64,000 bases of DNA from Oceanicola sp. D3 (GCF_006351965.1 NZ_CP040932.1:1860001-1924000); one strand, 5' to 3'; shown: positions 1 through 8,897, counted from the stretch's first letter. The notes: generated by a model from the sequence alone, not told the origin. Numbers and translations: made by a program.

Positions 1-409
1 CTGCCTGATCTATGCCTTGCTGCTGATGAAGGGCGCGTGGGATTACTGGGCCCCCTTTGCCGGGTTGCCACCAACCGAGGGCCGCTGGTTTCCGACCGGG
101 ATCGACTGGGGCGCGCGCAACAACAGCTTTTACGTGACCGACCAGGTGCCGATGCTGGAGTGGCTGCGCTGGCTGGAGCCGCTCACCCTGAACAAGGGCT
201 ACCCCGAGGCCGAGTGGGAGCATTATGACAAGCTGCCCCGGTTTATTGCCTATGCGATGCTGCCCATTGCGGTGGCGCTGATGCTGTTTCGCCTCGTGCA
301 GGCGACCATCCGTATCATCACCGGCAAGCAGGACAGCCTGATCGTGAGCCATGAGGCCGAAGACGAAGTGGCCGCCGTGGCTGCCACCCATGGCGAGGAG
401 CAGAAATAA
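1..409 (+). CDS. TRAP transporter small permease subunit (DctQ-like), 5' end outside the window
   Basis: The reading frame is open from the window edge and stops at 407-409, so only the C-terminal 135 or so residues are seen. The visible part has a hydrophobic helix near the end (AMLPIAVALMLFRLVQATIRI) followed by an acidic cytoplasmic tail, which fits the last membrane segment of a four-helix DctQ subunit. Identification rests mainly on context: its stop codon overlaps the ATG of a clear DctM large permease by one base, the usual Q-M order of tripartite ATP-independent periplasmic transporters. The substrate-binding protein would lie upstream of the window. Substrate unknown. Confidence 0.85.
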   Translation, partial: CLIYALLLMKGAWDYWAPFAGLPPTEGRWFPTGIDWGARNNSFYVTDQVPMLEWLRWLEPLTLNKGYPEAEWEHYDKLPRFIAYAMLPIAVALMLFRLVQATIRIITGKQDSLIVSHEAEDEVAAVAATHGEEQK

Positions 410-1854
410 TGGATGTCGTTCTTCTCTTCGTGATGATCATCGGGTTGCTGATGATCGGGGTGCCGATTGCGGTGTCGCTGGGCCTTTCGTCGATGGTCTT
501 TTTGCTGGTGCTTTCTGACACCTCGCTGGCGAGTGTGGCGCAGAGCCTCTATCAGGCGATGGCGGGGCATTACACGCTGCTGGCCATTCCCTTCTTCATC
601 CTCGCATCCAGCTTCATGAGCACGGGCGGGGTGGCCAAGCGGATCATCCGCTTCTCGATTGCCTGCGTGGGGCATCTGCGCGGTGGCCTCGCCATTGCCG
701 GCGTCTTCGCCTGCATGCTCTTTGCCGCGCTTTCGGGCTCGTCGCCCGCAACCGTGGTGGCCATCGGCACGATCGTGATCGCGGCGATGAAGCAGGCGGG
801 CTACACCAAGGAATTTGCCGCCGGGGTCATCTGTAACGCGGGCACGCTGGGCATTTTGATCCCGCCGTCGATCGTGATGGTGGTTTATGCCTCGGCCACG
901 GATGTTTCGGTCGGGCGGATGTTTCTGGCCGGGGTCATTCCGGGCCTGCTGGCGGGCGTGATGTTGATGGTGACCATCTACGTGATGGCCGTGATCAAGA
1001 ATATGCCTGCGGGCGAGTGGAAGGGCTGGGGCGAGATTGCCCGCAGCTTTGGCGAGGCCTTTTGGGGCTTGATGCTGATCGTCATCATCATGGTGGGGAT
1101 CTACGGCATTCCGGGGATCACCAAGGCGATTTTCACCCCGACGGAAGCGGCGGCTGTGGCCTCGGTCTATGCCTTTATCGTGGCGGTCTGGGTCTATCGT
1201 GACATGGGGCCCTTGGCGGAGCGCGAGGGGGTGGCCAAGTCGAGCCTGCTGAAGAAGCCTTGGGCGCTGCTCACCGCGTTTGTGCACCGCGACACCCGGC
1301 ACACGCTGTTTGACGCGGGCAAGCTGACGGTGACGCTGATGTTCATCATCGCCAATGCGCTGATCCTGAAGCATGTGCTGACCGATGAGCAGATCCCGCA
1401 GCAGATCGCGGGGGCGATGCTGAGTGCGGGCTTCGGGCCGATCATGTTCCTCGTGATCGTCAACATCATCCTGCTGATCGGCGGGCAGTTCATGGAGCCA
1501 TCGGGGCTGATCGTGATCGTGGCGCCGCTGGTGTTTCCGATTGCGCTGGAGCTGGGGATCGACCCGATCCACCTTGGTATCATCATGGTGGTGAACATGG
1601 AGATCGGGATGATCACGCCGCCGGTGGGGCTGAACCTCTTCGTGACGAGCGGCGTGGCCGGGATGCCGATGATGAAGGTGGTGAAGGCGGCGTCTCCCTT
1701 CCTGGCGGTGCTCTTCGTCTTCCTGCTGATGATCACCTACATCCCGCCACTCTCTACGGCGCTGCCCAATGCGTCGAGCCTGGGGCCGCAGATCCGCTGT
1801 GATCCGATGCCATCGGACACGCTGGAGCGCGCTTATTGTGAAGCGCGTCAGTAA
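409..1854 (+). CDS. dctM: TRAP transporter large permease subunit (DctM)
   Basis: A 481-residue protein with about a dozen hydrophobic segments. It has the DctM-family features: an N-terminal MDVVLLFVMIIGLLMIGVPIA helix, a GSSPATVVAIG stretch near residue 108, a LGILIPPSIVMV motif near 147, and a second copy-like motif (IGMITPPVGLNLFVTS) near 400. It works with the small permease just upstream and an extracytoplasmic binding protein to drive sodium-coupled uptake of an organic acid or similar solute. Length is slightly above the usual 425-430 residues because of a hydrophilic loop around residues 265-300. A strong terminator follows. Substrate cannot be read from the permease. Confidence 0.93.
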   Translation: MDVVLLFVMIIGLLMIGVPIAVSLGLSSMVFLLVLSDTSLASVAQSLYQAMAGHYTLLAIPFFILASSFMSTGGVAKRIIRFSIACVGHLRGGLAIAGVFACMLFAALSGSSPATVVAIGTIVIAAMKQAGYTKEFAAGVICNAGTLGILIPPSIVMVVYASATDVSVGRMFLAGVIPGLLAGVMLMVTIYVMAVIKNMPAGEWKGWGEIARSFGEAFWGLMLIVIIMVGIYGIPGITKAIFTPTEAAAVASVYAFIVAVWVYRDMGPLAEREGVAKSSLLKKPWALLTAFVHRDTRHTLFDAGKLTVTLMFIIANALILKHVLTDEQIPQQIAGAMLSAGFGPIMFLVIVNIILLIGGQFMEPSGLIVIVAPLVFPIALELGIDPIHLGIIMVVNMEIGMITPPVGLNLFVTSGVAGMPMMKVVKAASPFLAVLFVFLLMITYIPPLSTALPNASSLGPQIRCDPMPSDTLERAYCEARQ

Positions 1855-1871
1855 ACAGTGACGGAGTTGAG

Positions 1872-1903
1872 AGGGGGCTGCCTGCGAGGGTGGCCCCCTT
1901 TTT
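1872..1903 (+). terminator. rho-independent terminator after dctM
   Basis: GGGGGC at 1873-1878 pairs with GCCCCC at 1893-1898 across a 14-base loop, directly followed by TTTTT (1899-1903). It lies 18 bases after the dctM stop and closes the TRAP operon. Confidence 0.85.
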
Positions 1904-1967
1904 ACTGGCCTCGGGGAGGGAACCATCGGGCTGGCGGGGCGTCCTTCTATGAAAGGAGGAGTGCCTG

Positions 1968-2825
1968 ATGTCCGAGAAAGCCCCCGGCTGGGTCGTGCCC
2001 GTGATGAGAGCGGGCTACTTTGCCCGCGCCTTGGTTTACAACGTCGTGGGCGGGCTTGCGCTCACCGCCGCGATCAAGGGCGGGGAGGCGGAGGGCACCA
2101 CGGATGCGCTGGCGGATTTGCAGGGGCACTGGTGGGGCACGCCGCTGCTGTGGCTCGTGGCGGTCGGTCTCTGGGCCTATATGGCGTGGCGGTTGATCGA
2201 CGCCTGGATGGACCTTGAGGATTATGGCCACGAGGCAGAAGGGATCATCGCGCGGACAGGGTTGGTTGTGACCGGGGTGATCCACGGGGCGATTGGCGTT
2301 TCGGTTGCCGGGTTGGCGCTGCGCGGTGGTGAGGGCGGCGGCGGGGGCACCGAGAGTGCGACGGCCAAGCTGATGGCCATGCCATTTGGGCCGTGGCTGG
2401 TTGGCGCGGTTGGGCTGATGACGGTCGGGGCCGGGATTTACTATGGCTACAAGGGGCTTGCTGAGAAATACAAGGCGCATATCCGGGTGACGCCGGTGGC
2501 CGAGCGGTTGGACCCGGTGATGAAGTTCGGCTGCATTGCCGAGGGGGTGGTGATTGGCGTGATCGGGGTGCTTATCTGCTTTGCCGCATTGGCCTCCGAT
2601 CCGCAGCAGGCGGGCGGCGTGGGCGAGGCGCTGGGCCAGATCCGCGCGGCCCCGTTTGGGCGGGTGATGCTGGGGGTGGTGGCCATTGGGCTGATCGCGT
2701 TTGCGGTAGAAAACGCGGTTGAGGGCCTTTACCGGGTTATCCCGCGCCGCGACGGGAAGGACGTGATGACGCTGGCCCGGCGGGCGAAGATGAAGGCGGA
2801 AGGGACGCTGGCGGCGGCGGATTGA
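1968..2825 (+). CDS. DUF1206 domain-containing integral membrane protein
   Basis: 285 residues with about six membrane segments arranged as three two-helix repeats. Each repeat carries a similar aromatic/Gly-rich pattern (ARALVYNVVGGLAL near 19, TGLVVTGVIHGAIGV near 95, FGCIAEGVVIGVIGVL near 186), which is the DUF1206 repeat architecture. The start is set by a GGAGG element at 1951-1955 upstream of ATG 1968. It is isolated by the dctM terminator upstream and a convergent gene downstream. No biochemical role is established for the family; the prediction is a plasma-membrane protein of unknown function. Confidence 0.85.
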   Translation: MSEKAPGWVVPVMRAGYFARALVYNVVGGLALTAAIKGGEAEGTTDALADLQGHWWGTPLLWLVAVGLWAYMAWRLIDAWMDLEDYGHEAEGIIARTGLVVTGVIHGAIGVSVAGLALRGGEGGGGGTESATAKLMAMPFGPWLVGAVGLMTVGAGIYYGYKGLAEKYKAHIRVTPVAERLDPVMKFGCIAEGVVIGVIGVLICFAALASDPQQAGGVGEALGQIRAAPFGRVMLGVVAIGLIAFAVENAVEGLYRVIPRRDGKDVMTLARRAKMKAEGTLAAAD

Positions 2826-2934
2826 GGTGTGAGCGGTAGGCCGGGCGTGGGATAGTTCCGGACACCGCGTGCCATACACGGCGGTGGGCTACAGCGTGGA
2901 TCTCACCAAAGCTGGGCCTGTCAGGCAGTGCGCC

Positions 2935-3786
2935 TTAGCCGCGGCGATTGGCGGGGCGGCTGTCGGGGAGGCGGATGCGGGCGACCTGCTCGGCTATGGG
3001 ATCGACCGAGAGCGGGTGGATCTCTTGCCGGTGCTCTTCGGCATCGCCGAGATCGCGCCATGCGCCGCTCTTGTAGATTTCAAGCGCGCCGTAGCTGGCC
3101 TTGTAGCCCATCTTCGGCGAGCCGGGCACCCAGTAGCCGAGGTAGACATAGGGCAGGCCGGCTTCGCGGGCGATGTTGATGTGATCGAGGATGATGTAGC
3201 GGCCGAGTGAGTGCTTTTCCATCGTCGGCTCGAAGAAGGAGTAGACGAGGCTGACGCCATCGGCCAGCACATCGGTGAGGCAGACGGCCACCAGCTGGTC
3301 TTCACCGGTGTCGTTCTCTGCGGCCTCGGCGGGCAGGTGATATTCGACCACCCGGCTCTTCACCGGGGTTTCCTCGATCATCGCGGCGAACTCGAAGATA
3401 TCCATATCGGCCATGCCGCCGTCGGCGTGTCGCTGATCGAGGTAGCGGCGAAAAAGCGCGTATTGCTCCTCGGTGGCCCAGGGCGAATTGGCCTTGCGGG
3501 TGAGCATGGCGTTGCGCTTGGTCACCCGTTTCTGGCTCTTGGTCGGCTCAAAGTCTGCCACGCGGATACGGGCGGACATGCAGGCCGAGCAATCGGCGCA
3601 GGAGGGGCGGTAGAGAACGTTTTGGCTGCGGCGGAACCCCTGCTGGGAGAGCGTATCGTTCAGCTTTTCGGCGCCTTCGCCCTGCAGCGCGGTGAAGAGC
3701 TTCCGCTCCATCCGGCCCTCAAGGTAGGGGCAGGGTTGCGGGGCCGTCACGTAGAACTGGGGCGCGATGGGAAGTGTGTGGCGCAA
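2935..3786 (-). CDS. bpt: aspartate/glutamate leucyltransferase (Bpt/Ate family N-end rule aminoacyl-tRNA-protein transferase)
   Basis: 283 residues covering the whole family: an N-terminal domain (residues 1-110) with the paired-cysteine segment [14 protein letters not shown], and a C-terminal GNAT-like domain with [21 protein letters not shown] and [18 protein letters not shown]. Such enzymes move leucine (or arginine) from charged tRNA to the N-terminus of proteins beginning with Asp or Glu, marking them for ClpSA degradation. The next gene on the strand upstream is an RDD protein 120 bases away. The length is normal. Whether leucine or arginine is transferred cannot be read with certainty; the bacterial Bpt subfamily favours leucine. 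Confidence 0.93.
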   Translation of the reverse strand: MRHTLPIAPQFYVTAPQPCPYLEGRMERKLFTALQGEGAEKLNDTLSQQGFRRSQNVLYRPSCADCSACMSARIRVADFEPTKSQKRVTKRNAMLTRKANSPWATEEQYALFRRYLDQRHADGGMADMDIFEFAAMIEETPVKSRVVEYHLPAEAAENDTGEDQLVAVCLTDVLADGVSLVYSFFEPTMEKHSLGRYIILDHINIAREAGLPYVYLGYWVPGSPKMGYKASYGALEIYKSGAWRDLGDAEEHRQEIHPLSVDPIAEQVARIRLPDSRPANRRG

Positions 3787-3906
3787 GGGGAGGCAGCGTG
3801 CGGTTATTGAGGTTCAGAGGTGACGGTAACAGTGTGATGACGTCGCGCCAAGCCCCCAGAAACAGTGAGGCGGTGTGAGATGCTGCCCTGCAGCGACACG
3901 CGCACC

Positions 3907-4368
3907 TCAGCGGCGGGCGGCGGCGCGGTTGATCGCGACGCTGCCGAGGAGATGGTCGCCAAGGCTCTGACGGCGGGATGTTGTCAGCATCAGCACAACA
4001 GATATGACCTGCACGAGGAAGGTGGAGATGGCCACCGAGTAGACCAGCGTGTGGATGAAGGCCTCGCCCAGCCCGAAGCGCTCGCCGCGGTGGGTGCGCA
4101 TTTCGAGGGACATCAGCCGCATGCCCCATGTTGCCGAGCCGGAGGCCAGCGTGATGGTGCGGTAGGCAAAAGAGATCACCAGCCAGAGCAGCGGGTAGAA
4201 GAAGAGCCCGGTGAAGGCGGTGAAGGGGAGCACCAGCAGGGTTACGAGGAAGATCATCACCCCGTCGACGAGCCACGCAAAGAAACGTTTGGCGGGCGTA
4301 TCGGCGTAGAACTCGGGCGCAAGGTCCGGGTCGGGGAGGGCGGTGGTGATGTTGTCCATCGTGGACAT
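3907..4368 (-). CDS. RDD family membrane protein
   Basis: 153 residues. The RDD signature appears as FFAWLVDGVMIFLVTLLV near residue 29, where the usual Arg-Asp-Asp is reduced to a Val-Asp pair, and is followed by two more hydrophobic segments and the typical GSATWGMRLMSLEMR motif near residue 77. The C-terminal RRQSLGDHLLGSVAI motif is also characteristic. Three predicted membrane helices. RDD proteins are small transport-related membrane proteins, in some cases Na+/H+ antiporters; no specific substrate can be assigned. It reads in the same direction as bpt and DUF2852. Confidence 0.85.
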   Translation of the reverse strand: MSTMDNITTALPDPDLAPEFYADTPAKRFFAWLVDGVMIFLVTLLVLPFTAFTGLFFYPLLWLVISFAYRTITLASGSATWGMRLMSLEMRTHRGERFGLGEAFIHTLVYSVAISTFLVQVISVVLMLTTSRRQSLGDHLLGSVAINRAAARR

Positions 4369-4396
4369 CTGGGGTGTCTCCTGACGATTTGAAAGG

Positions 4397-4429
4397 GGCC
4401 CGCCGCCCGGGGGGAGGGAGCGGCGGGCC
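4397..4429 (-). terminator. hairpin between the DUF2852 and RDD genes, probable terminator
   Basis: A perfect 10-bp inverted repeat, GGCCCGCCGC at 4397-4406 and GCGGCGGGCC at 4420-4429, with a 13-base loop. On the minus strand it follows the DUF2852 stop and precedes a short, imperfect T run (CCCTTTC), so it is a weak or rho-assisted terminator. Confidence 0.55.
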
Positions 4430-4479
4430 GTTGGTGGGACAACGCGGGGGAGGCGTGCCCCGTTCCGTGGACGTTTGGC

Positions 4480-4953
4480 TTAGCGGGGCTCGGTGAGCGC
4501 GGGTTCGTCGCTGTCGCTGCTCTTCTCGCCATCGTCCGAGGATTGGGCGGCTGTTGCGCGGTCATCCATGAAGGCGTCGAACTCTTCCTTGTCCTTGGCG
4601 GCGCGGAGCCGTTCGAGGAACCCTTCGAAGGCTTCCTGCTCGTCTTCGAGGCGGCGCAGGGTTTCGGCCTTGTAGCTGTCGAACGCCGTGTTGCCGGAAG
4701 AGCGGAAGCCGTGGCGACGGTTCATCCGGTGGGCGTCATGGGTGTGAGAGCGCCTTTGGGCGCAGCGGCCAGAAAACATGCGTTTGCTCCAGATCATATA
4801 GGCGAGAAGGGCGAGTCCGAGGGGCCAGAAGAAGATGAACCCCAGCACCATGGCTGCGATCCAGGCTCCCTTGCCACGCTCGTCCAGCCAGCCTTCGGCA
4901 CGGGCGAACCAGCCGGGCTGGTGCGTGACGGCGGCGGTTTGGGCGGTGTTCAT
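4480..4953 (-). CDS. DUF2852 domain-containing membrane protein
   Basis: 157 residues with one membrane helix (AWIAAMVLGFIFFWPLGLALLAYMIW, about residues 29-54) followed by a basic, Arg-rich stretch with a GNTAFDSYK motif and an LRRLEDEQEAF segment likely to form a coiled coil. This matches DUF2852 proteins of Alphaproteobacteria. The tail (GEKSSDSDEPALTEPR) is acidic and low complexity. Function is unknown. Two 19-bp palindromes sit 25-103 bases upstream of the start codon, so the gene is probably under a dedicated regulator. Confidence 0.85.
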   Translation of the reverse strand: MNTAQTAAVTHQPGWFARAEGWLDERGKGAWIAAMVLGFIFFWPLGLALLAYMIWSKRMFSGRCAQRRSHTHDAHRMNRRHGFRSSGNTAFDSYKAETLRRLEDEQEAFEGFLERLRAAKDKEEFDAFMDDRATAAQSSDDGEKSSDSDEPALTEPR

Positions 4954-4977
4954 CAGGGTATCTCCGTTTGTTTGCGT

Positions 4978-5056
4978 ATGTGAATGTCTTTCACATTATG
5001 AGAGATGGGGGTGGGGCGCGGGGGCTTCAAGGGGGAATGTGAATGTTTTTTACATT
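4978..5056 (-). promoter_or_regulatory. two tandem 19-bp palindromes upstream of the DUF2852 gene
   Basis: Site 1 is ATGTGAA at 4978-4984, five bases, then TTCACAT at 4990-4996 (perfect arms). Site 2 is ATGTGAA at 5037-5043, five bases, then TTTACAT at 5049-5055 (one mismatch). The centres are 59 bp apart and the sites lie directly upstream of the leftward DUF2852 start at 4953. Shape and spacing suggest paired operators for a dimeric regulator; the regulator is not known. Confidence 0.6.
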
Positions 5057-5099
5057 TGGCCCGAATGTGCTGTGGGCGTTGGGGGTTTTGGGGCTGGAG

Positions 5100-5122
5100 A
5101 TCCTCGGGTCAGGCCCGAGGAT
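5100..5122. repeat. palindromic intergenic element (REP-like)
   Basis: A perfect 9-bp inverted repeat, ATCCTCGGG at 5100-5108 and CCCGAGGAT at 5114-5122, with a five-base loop, between the DUF2852 promoter and the 3' end of the YbaK-like gene. Its form (GATCCTCGGGTC ... GAGGATGAC) is that of short dispersed palindromes common in alphaproteobacterial intergenic DNA. Only one copy was seen in this window. Confidence 0.5.
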
Positions 5123-5174
5123 GACGGGGCTAGGACGTGAGAGAGCCGCGTGTATGGCCGGGGGATGACCGCGC

Positions 5175-5645
5175 CTAAAGGGTGAAGTCGGCGGCTTCTG
5201 CCTTTGCCAGCCGAGCCATGGTCTGAGGCGCGATCTCGAAGATGTGGCGGGGGGTGCCGGCGGCGGCCCAGACCTGCTCGAACTCCAGCAGGCGCGGATC
5301 AAGGAAGGCGCGGGGCGCGGTGAGGTGGCCGATGGGGGCAACGCCGCCGATGGCGAAGCCGGTGATCTTGCGCACGGCGGCACCGTCGGCGCGGGTGAGG
5401 GGCTCCCCCGCGGCTGCGCTGGCCTTGGCCGGGTCTACCTTATTTCCGCCTGCGGTGAGGAAGAGGTAGAGCGCGCCACTCTCTTCTCCGGCGAAGATGA
5501 TCGACTTGGCGATCTGGTCGATCTCGCAGCCAGCGGCGGCTGCAGCCTCGGCGGCGGTGCGGGTGCTTTCGGGCATTTCGCGGGTGGTATCTGGCAGGCC
5601 TGCGGCTTGCAGCGCGGCGCGGACACGTTTGAGGGATTTGGACAT
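5175..5645 (-). CDS. YbaK/EbsC-family aminoacyl-tRNA deacylase-like protein
   Basis: 156 residues, the usual length of the family. Visible family features are IAKSIIFAGEESGALYLFLTAGGNKVD near residues 45-71, the following LTRADGAAVRKITGFAIGGVAPIGH (residues 84-108, containing the conserved Lys and the Gly-Gly-Val-x-Pro turn), and a final IFEIAPQTMARL. YbaK-type proteins hydrolyse mischarged tRNA (ProX/YbaK on Cys-tRNAPro or Ala-tRNAPro) in the cytoplasm. The exact substrate cannot be read here. The gene is divergent from glnE, with about 95 bases between the starts. Confidence 0.85.
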   Translation of the reverse strand: MSKSLKRVRAALQAAGLPDTTREMPESTRTAAEAAAAAGCEIDQIAKSIIFAGEESGALYLFLTAGGNKVDPAKASAAAGEPLTRADGAAVRKITGFAIGGVAPIGHLTAPRAFLDPRLLEFEQVWAAAGTPRHIFEIAPQTMARLAKAEAADFTL

Positions 5646-5660
5646 GGGGCCTCGGGTGGT

Positions 5661-5682
5661 GGGGTGGTGCCCACCCTACGGA
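5661..5682 (+). repeat. short dispersed repeat ending in CCCACCCTACGG, copy 1
   Basis: GGGGTGGTGCCCACCCTACGG lies between the YbaK-like gene and glnE. The same core occurs at 30681-30710 and, with changes, at 55303-55330. Each copy can fold on itself because a GGTGGG-type arm precedes the CCCACC arm. All three are intergenic. Confidence 0.45.
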
Positions 5683-5741
5683 GCGGCCCGGCAGGGGCAA
5701 GAGGCGTTGACCGGAGGGCGCGGGCGGGGGATGAAGGCGGC

Positions 5742-8516
5742 ATGACATTTGCCAGCCAGATCACCCGTTTGCCGATTGCCGTTGACCAAGGCGCCGCTGC
5801 CACCGCGCGGGAGGCGGCAGGCTGGGCGACGGGGCAGGTGGCCGAGTTGATCGGCGGCGCGGCGGGCTCGGCCCCGTATCTCGCCGGGTTGATCGGCAAG
5901 GAGGCCGAATGGCTGGAAACGGCGCTGGCCGCGCCGGTGGATCAGGTGGTGCCGGGGGTGCTCGCCGCAGCTGCCGCAGAGGGGGACGTGGCGGTGGCGC
6001 TGCGGGTGGCAAAGCGGCGGTTGGCACTGTTCACGGCGCTGGCCGATCTGGGCGGGGTCTGGCCGCTGGAGAAGGTGACAGGCGCGCTCACCGAGCTGGC
6101 TGACTGCGCCGTGCAACTGGCTTGGCGGCGGGCGTTGGAGCGGGAAGCGGCGCGGCGCAAGTCGGCGCTGGAGCCGGGCGATGTGGATGACGACCTCTGC
6201 GGTATCTTCGTGCTGGCCATGGGCAAGATGGGCGCGCATGAGCTGAACTATTCCTCGGACATCGACCTCATCGTGCTGTTCGATCAGGATCGCTGGCCGG
6301 AGCGGGACTTTCATGAGCTGCGCACCAGCCTCGTGCGAGCCACCCGCGAGGCGGCCAAGACGCTGAGTGACAACACGGCGGAGGGCTATGTCTTCCGCAC
6401 CGATCTGCGGCTCAGGCCCGATCCGAGCGTGACGCCGGTGTGCCTGAGCATGGAAGCCGCAGAGCGTTATTATGAGAGCCTTGGGCGCACATGGGAGCGG
6501 GCGGCGCATATCAAGGCGCGGGTTTGCGCGGGGGATCTGGAGGCGGGGGCGGGCTATCTGGAGCGGCTGAGGCCCTTCATCTGGCGCAAGCACCTCGACT
6601 TTGCCGCCATTCAGGACGCCCATGACATGCGTTTGGCGATCCGCGAGCATAAGGGGCTGTACGGCACGGCGCTGGAGGGGCGCGACCTGAAGCTGGGGCG
6701 TGGCGGCATTCGGGAGATCGAGTTTTTCACCCAGACCCGGCAGATCATTGCGGGCGGGCGCGACCCGGAACTGAGGGTGCGCGGCACGGTGGACGGGCTG
6801 GCGCGGCTGGCGGAGAAGGGTTGGGTTGGCGAGGCCGAGGCGGCGCAACTGGCCGAGGATTACCGGGCGCACCGGGAGTTGGAGCATCGGATTCAGATGG
6901 TGCACGACCAACAGACCCATGCGCTGCCCAAGGATGCCGAGGGCATTGAGCGGGTGGCGCGGCTGGCGGGCGAGGGGGACACAGAGGCCTTTCGGGCGCG
7001 GCTGGAAGAGCGGCTGGAGCGGGTGGCAACGCTGGCCGAGGGCTTCTTTGCACCGGGAAAGAAGCGTAAGGGCGAGGGGGAGCCGGAGTGGAGCGAGGGC
7101 GCGCGCGAGATCATGGCGCGCTGGCAGGGCTATGCGGCCTTTCGCTCGACCCGCGCGGGTGAGCTCTTTGCCCGGATTCGCCCGGAGCTGATGACCCAGC
7201 TGGGCGGCGCGGCGAAGCCGGAGGAGGCGCTGGGGGCCTTTGACGGCTTCTTGCGGGGCCTGCCAGCGGGGGTGCAGATTTTCTCGCTTTTCGCCTCCAA
7301 CCCGCAGCTCTTGGGGCTGATCGTGGATATCTGCGCCACCGCGCCGGAGCTGGCGGAATACCTCAGCCGGAACGCGGGCGTGCTGGATGCGGTGATTGGC
7401 GGCGATTTCTTTGCCGATTGGCCGGGTGTGGAGGTGCTTGACGCGGCGCTGCGCGAAGAGATGGCGCGGGCCGGGGATTATGAGGGCAAGCTCGACACCG
7501 CGCGGCGCTGGGCGAAGGAGTGGCATTTTCGGATTGGGGTGCATTTGCTGCGCGGCCATGCCTCGGCGCTGGTGGCAGGGCAGCAATATGCGCTGCTGGC
7601 CGAAGCGGTGCTGCGCGCGGTTTATCCAGTGGTGGAGGCCGAGCACGCAAGGCGGCATGGGCCAGCACCGGGACGGGGCGCTGTGGTGCTGGGCATGGGC
7701 TCGCTTGGGGCGGGTTGGCTCAATGCCCGCTCGGACCTCGACCTGATCGTCATCTACGACGCGGCCGGTGTGGAGGCGAGCGAGGGCAAGCGCCCCCTTA
7801 CCGCAGGGGCGTGGTATGCGCGGCTGACCAAGGCGCTGGTGACGGCGCTCACCGCGCTGATGGCCGAAGGGCGGTTGTATGAAGTGGATATGCGGCTGCG
7901 GCCCTCGGGCAACTCGGGGCCGGTGGCGACCTCTCTGGCCGCCTTTGCCGCCTATCAGCGCAAGGAAGCGTGGACATGGGAGCATCTGGCGCTCACGCGG
8001 GCGCGGGTGATTTGCGGCGCGGAGGTGTTGGCGGGCGAGGTGGAGGCGGTGCGTTGCGAAGTTTTGGCCGCCCGCCACGACCGGGCCAAGGTGCTGGCCG
8101 ATGTGGCCGAGATGCGGGCGCGGATCTTTGAGGCCAAGCGCCCCGAAGGCGGGCTGGAGGCCAAGATTGGCCCCGGGCGGATGCAGGACATCGAACTCGC
8201 GGCGCAGGCGGCGGCCTTGCTGGGCGGGGTGCCCGCGCGGCGGTTGGCGGACCAACTTGCGGCGGGCGCGCTTTGCGACGGCACCGATGTTTTGGCCCGC
8301 TCCTATGCCTTGATGCAGCAGGTGCAGGGCTGTGCAAGGCTGCTCAGCGAAGGGCCGCTGGAGGTGGAGGGCATGGGCGAGGGCGCGCGCGCATTGCTGG
8401 CCCGCGAGACCGGGGTGGAGCCGGTTGAGGCGCTTGCGGGCCGCATGGATGAAGCCGCCGCAGCGGCGGCAGAGGTGATTGAACGGGCGCTGGATGGCGC
8501 CGGAAAGGAAGGCTGA
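5742..8516 (+). CDS. glnE: bifunctional glutamine synthetase adenylyltransferase/deadenylyltransferase
   Basis: 924 residues with the expected two-fold architecture: two nucleotidyltransferase domains with the SDIDLIVLFD motif near residue 173 and the SDLDLIVIYD motif near residue 665, each followed by its helical domain. The N-terminal half removes AMP from glutamine synthetase and the C-terminal half adds it, under control of PII, linking nitrogen status to GS activity. ATG 5742 is chosen because it starts conserved sequence (MTFASQITRLP) and has an AAGG element 4-5 bases upstream; the frame stays open to 5244, but that stretch is antisense to the YbaK-like gene. The stop overlaps the next ATG. 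Confidence 0.96.
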   Translation: MTFASQITRLPIAVDQGAAATAREAAGWATGQVAELIGGAAGSAPYLAGLIGKEAEWLETALAAPVDQVVPGVLAAAAAEGDVAVALRVAKRRLALFTALADLGGVWPLEKVTGALTELADCAVQLAWRRALEREAARRKSALEPGDVDDDLCGIFVLAMGKMGAHELNYSSDIDLIVLFDQDRWPERDFHELRTSLVRATREAAKTLSDNTAEGYVFRTDLRLRPDPSVTPVCLSMEAAERYYESLGRTWERAAHIKARVCAGDLEAGAGYLERLRPFIWRKHLDFAAIQDAHDMRLAIREHKGLYGTALEGRDLKLGRGGIREIEFFTQTRQIIAGGRDPELRVRGTVDGLARLAEKGWVGEAEAAQLAEDYRAHRELEHRIQMVHDQQTHALPKDAEGIERVARLAGEGDTEAFRARLEERLERVATLAEGFFAPGKKRKGEGEPEWSEGAREIMARWQGYAAFRSTRAGELFARIRPELMTQLGGAAKPEEALGAFDGFLRGLPAGVQIFSLFASNPQLLGLIVDICATAPELAEYLSRNAGVLDAVIGGDFFADWPGVEVLDAALREEMARAGDYEGKLDTARRWAKEWHFRIGVHLLRGHASALVAGQQYALLAEAVLRAVYPVVEAEHARRHGPAPGRGAVVLGMGSLGAGWLNARSDLDLIVIYDAAGVEASEGKRPLTAGAWYARLTKALVTALTALMAEGRLYEVDMRLRPSGNSGPVATSLAAFAAYQRKEAWTWEHLALTRARVICGAEVLAGEVEAVRCEVLAARHDRAKVLADVAEMRARIFEAKRPEGGLEAKIGPGRMQDIELAAQAAALLGGVPARRLADQLAAGALCDGTDVLARSYALMQQVQGCARLLSEGPLEVEGMGEGARALLARETGVEPVEALAGRMDEAAAAAAEVIERALDGAGKEG

Positions 8517-8794
8517 TGGCACAGATCGACGATACCGCGCGCTTTGACCACAAGGGGCTGATCCGCGAGGCCTATCGGATGGAGGGTGTTGGCCCCGGCG
8601 AGGCCCGGAGCATCTTTCTGGATTGGGCGCTCAGCCTGCCGGATGAGACCGAGCAGAGCATGGCGCTAAGCTCGCTCTATGAGCATTACGGGCGCAGCGC
8701 GCCGGAGCATCCGATGTCGGTTGTGCTGAAGGAGGCGATGGAGGCCGATATGACGCCGAAGCGGCGCGGAGGATGGCGCGGGCGGCGCGATTAG
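8516..8794 (+). CDS. small conserved protein co-encoded with glnE
   Basis: A 92-residue soluble protein whose ATG overlaps the last base of the glnE stop, so it is almost certainly translationally coupled. It has an acidic, helical body (FDHKGLIREAYRMEG, then LDWALSLPDETEQSMALSSLYEHYG) and a short basic tail (PKRRGGWRGRRD). No catalytic motif is visible and I do not recognise a named family. Coupling to glnE suggests a link to nitrogen regulation, but that is inference only. Confidence 0.8.
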   Translation: MAQIDDTARFDHKGLIREAYRMEGVGPGEARSIFLDWALSLPDETEQSMALSSLYEHYGRSAPEHPMSVVLKEAMEADMTPKRRGGWRGRRD

Positions 8795-8897
8795 AGCTCT
8801 TGGGGGCCTCGCTGCGCTCGGCAGATGGGCCGCTTCGGCTACGCCTCATCGGCCCGGTGTGCCCCGCATTTGGCGGGGCGCCGGTGGTGGGTGCGCA

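Noticed and set aside
250-1926. 558-residue open frame on the minus strand across dctM
   Set aside because: It is the shadow of a GC-rich coding strand: low-complexity Arg/His-rich product, no ribosome site, no domain, fully opposite dctM. The same applies to the long frames opposite glnE (5676-8522) and the second CHAT gene (14194-16959).
5244-5741. N-terminal extension of glnE to 5244
   Set aside because: The extra 166 residues are antisense to the YbaK-like gene and resemble no GlnE sequence; ATG 5742 starts the family pattern.
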